From assembly GCF_023151555.2 (NCBI RefSeq), contig NZ_CP100425.1, forward strand, positions 3,348,001 to 3,412,000: a DNA stretch of 64,000 nucleotides, written 5' to 3'. Numbering within the stretch: position 1 is the first letter of the stretch; each line of letters begins with the position of its first letter. The translations under genes were made by a program, and so were the position numbers. This DNA is from Photobacterium sp. CCB-ST2H9. Its GTDB lineage: Bacteria > Pseudomonadota > Gammaproteobacteria > Enterobacterales > Vibrionaceae. Under the pieces are notes generated by a model. The model did not search any database. It saw only the letters and a list, made by a program, of their open reading frames with translations, and had not been told where the DNA came from. This document shows positions 63,910 to 64,000 of the stretch, piece by piece.

Positions 63910-64000
63910 CCCTTTTCTTCAGAAAAATTGTTTAAGCGGTCATAAATTCAGCTAATGTGAAATTATGCGTCGTAAGTCAACATTATACGAACGCTATTTT

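Overview
The window is chromosomal housekeeping DNA from a gammaproteobacterium, most likely a member of the Vibrionaceae; Photobacterium or a close relative is my best guess but is not proven. The basis is gene content and order: accBC-yhdT-panF-prmA-dusB-fis, purHD / DUF1481 lipoprotein / hupA / yjaG / hemE / nudC / rsd, thrU-tyrU-glyT-thrT-tufB-secE-nusG-rplKAJL-rpoBC, coaA / birA-murB, an mtlADR operon with MtlR, and rRNA spacers carrying Glu-Lys-Val-Ala or Ile-Ala tRNA sets. Base composition is about half GC in most genes. It drops clearly only around 14.5-14.85 kb.

Layout. 1-5 kb: tail of a probable DnaQ-like exonuclease, acs (acetate activation), then aroQ-accB-accC (shikimate step and acetyl-CoA carboxylase). 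5.2-9.5 kb: yhdT-panF (pantothenate uptake), prmA (L11 methylation), and the dusB-fis operon behind a growth-rate-type promoter. 9.6-13.7 kb: a mannitol operon mtlA-mtlD-mtlR with CRP-like sites and a candidate antisense RNA resembling Vibrio MtlS. 13.8-15.8 kb: an unrecognised membrane protein, ppnP and zntR, all on the minus strand. 15.8-19 kb: purH-purD with a PurR operator and an unusually long leader hairpin. 19-26.6 kb: DUF1481 lipoprotein, hupA, a CNNM/CBS membrane protein, yjaG, a D-2-hydroxyacid dehydrogenase, an Fe-S uracil-DNA-glycosylase-like protein, hemE, a 59-residue ORF, nudC and rsd. 26.8-40.6 kb (minus): the transcription/translation block rpoC, rpoB, rplL, rplJ, rplA, rplK, nusG, secE, tuf and four tRNAs. 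40.8-46.4 kb: coaA, birA/murB, a GNAT protein, pssA and a nicotinamidase. 46.8-64 kb (minus): three complete rRNA operons in direct tandem.

The genes largely serve growth: carbon entry (acs, mtl), fatty-acid and CoA supply (accBC, panF, coaA, birA), purines (purHD), and the machinery of RNA and protein synthesis with its autoregulation (L10 leader, attenuators). Products acting in this window include L11 and its methylase PrmA, Fis at growth-rate promoters, and BirA acting on AccB.

I see no prophage, IS element, CRISPR array, toxin-antitoxin pair or defence system, and no convincing new multi-gene system. The observations most worth checking are the tandem rrn array with exchanged tRNA cassettes (including a tRNA-Ala(GGC) in one spacer) and covarying 23S heterogeneity, the antisense RNA candidate over the mtlA leader, and the 14-bp leader hairpin in front of purH.
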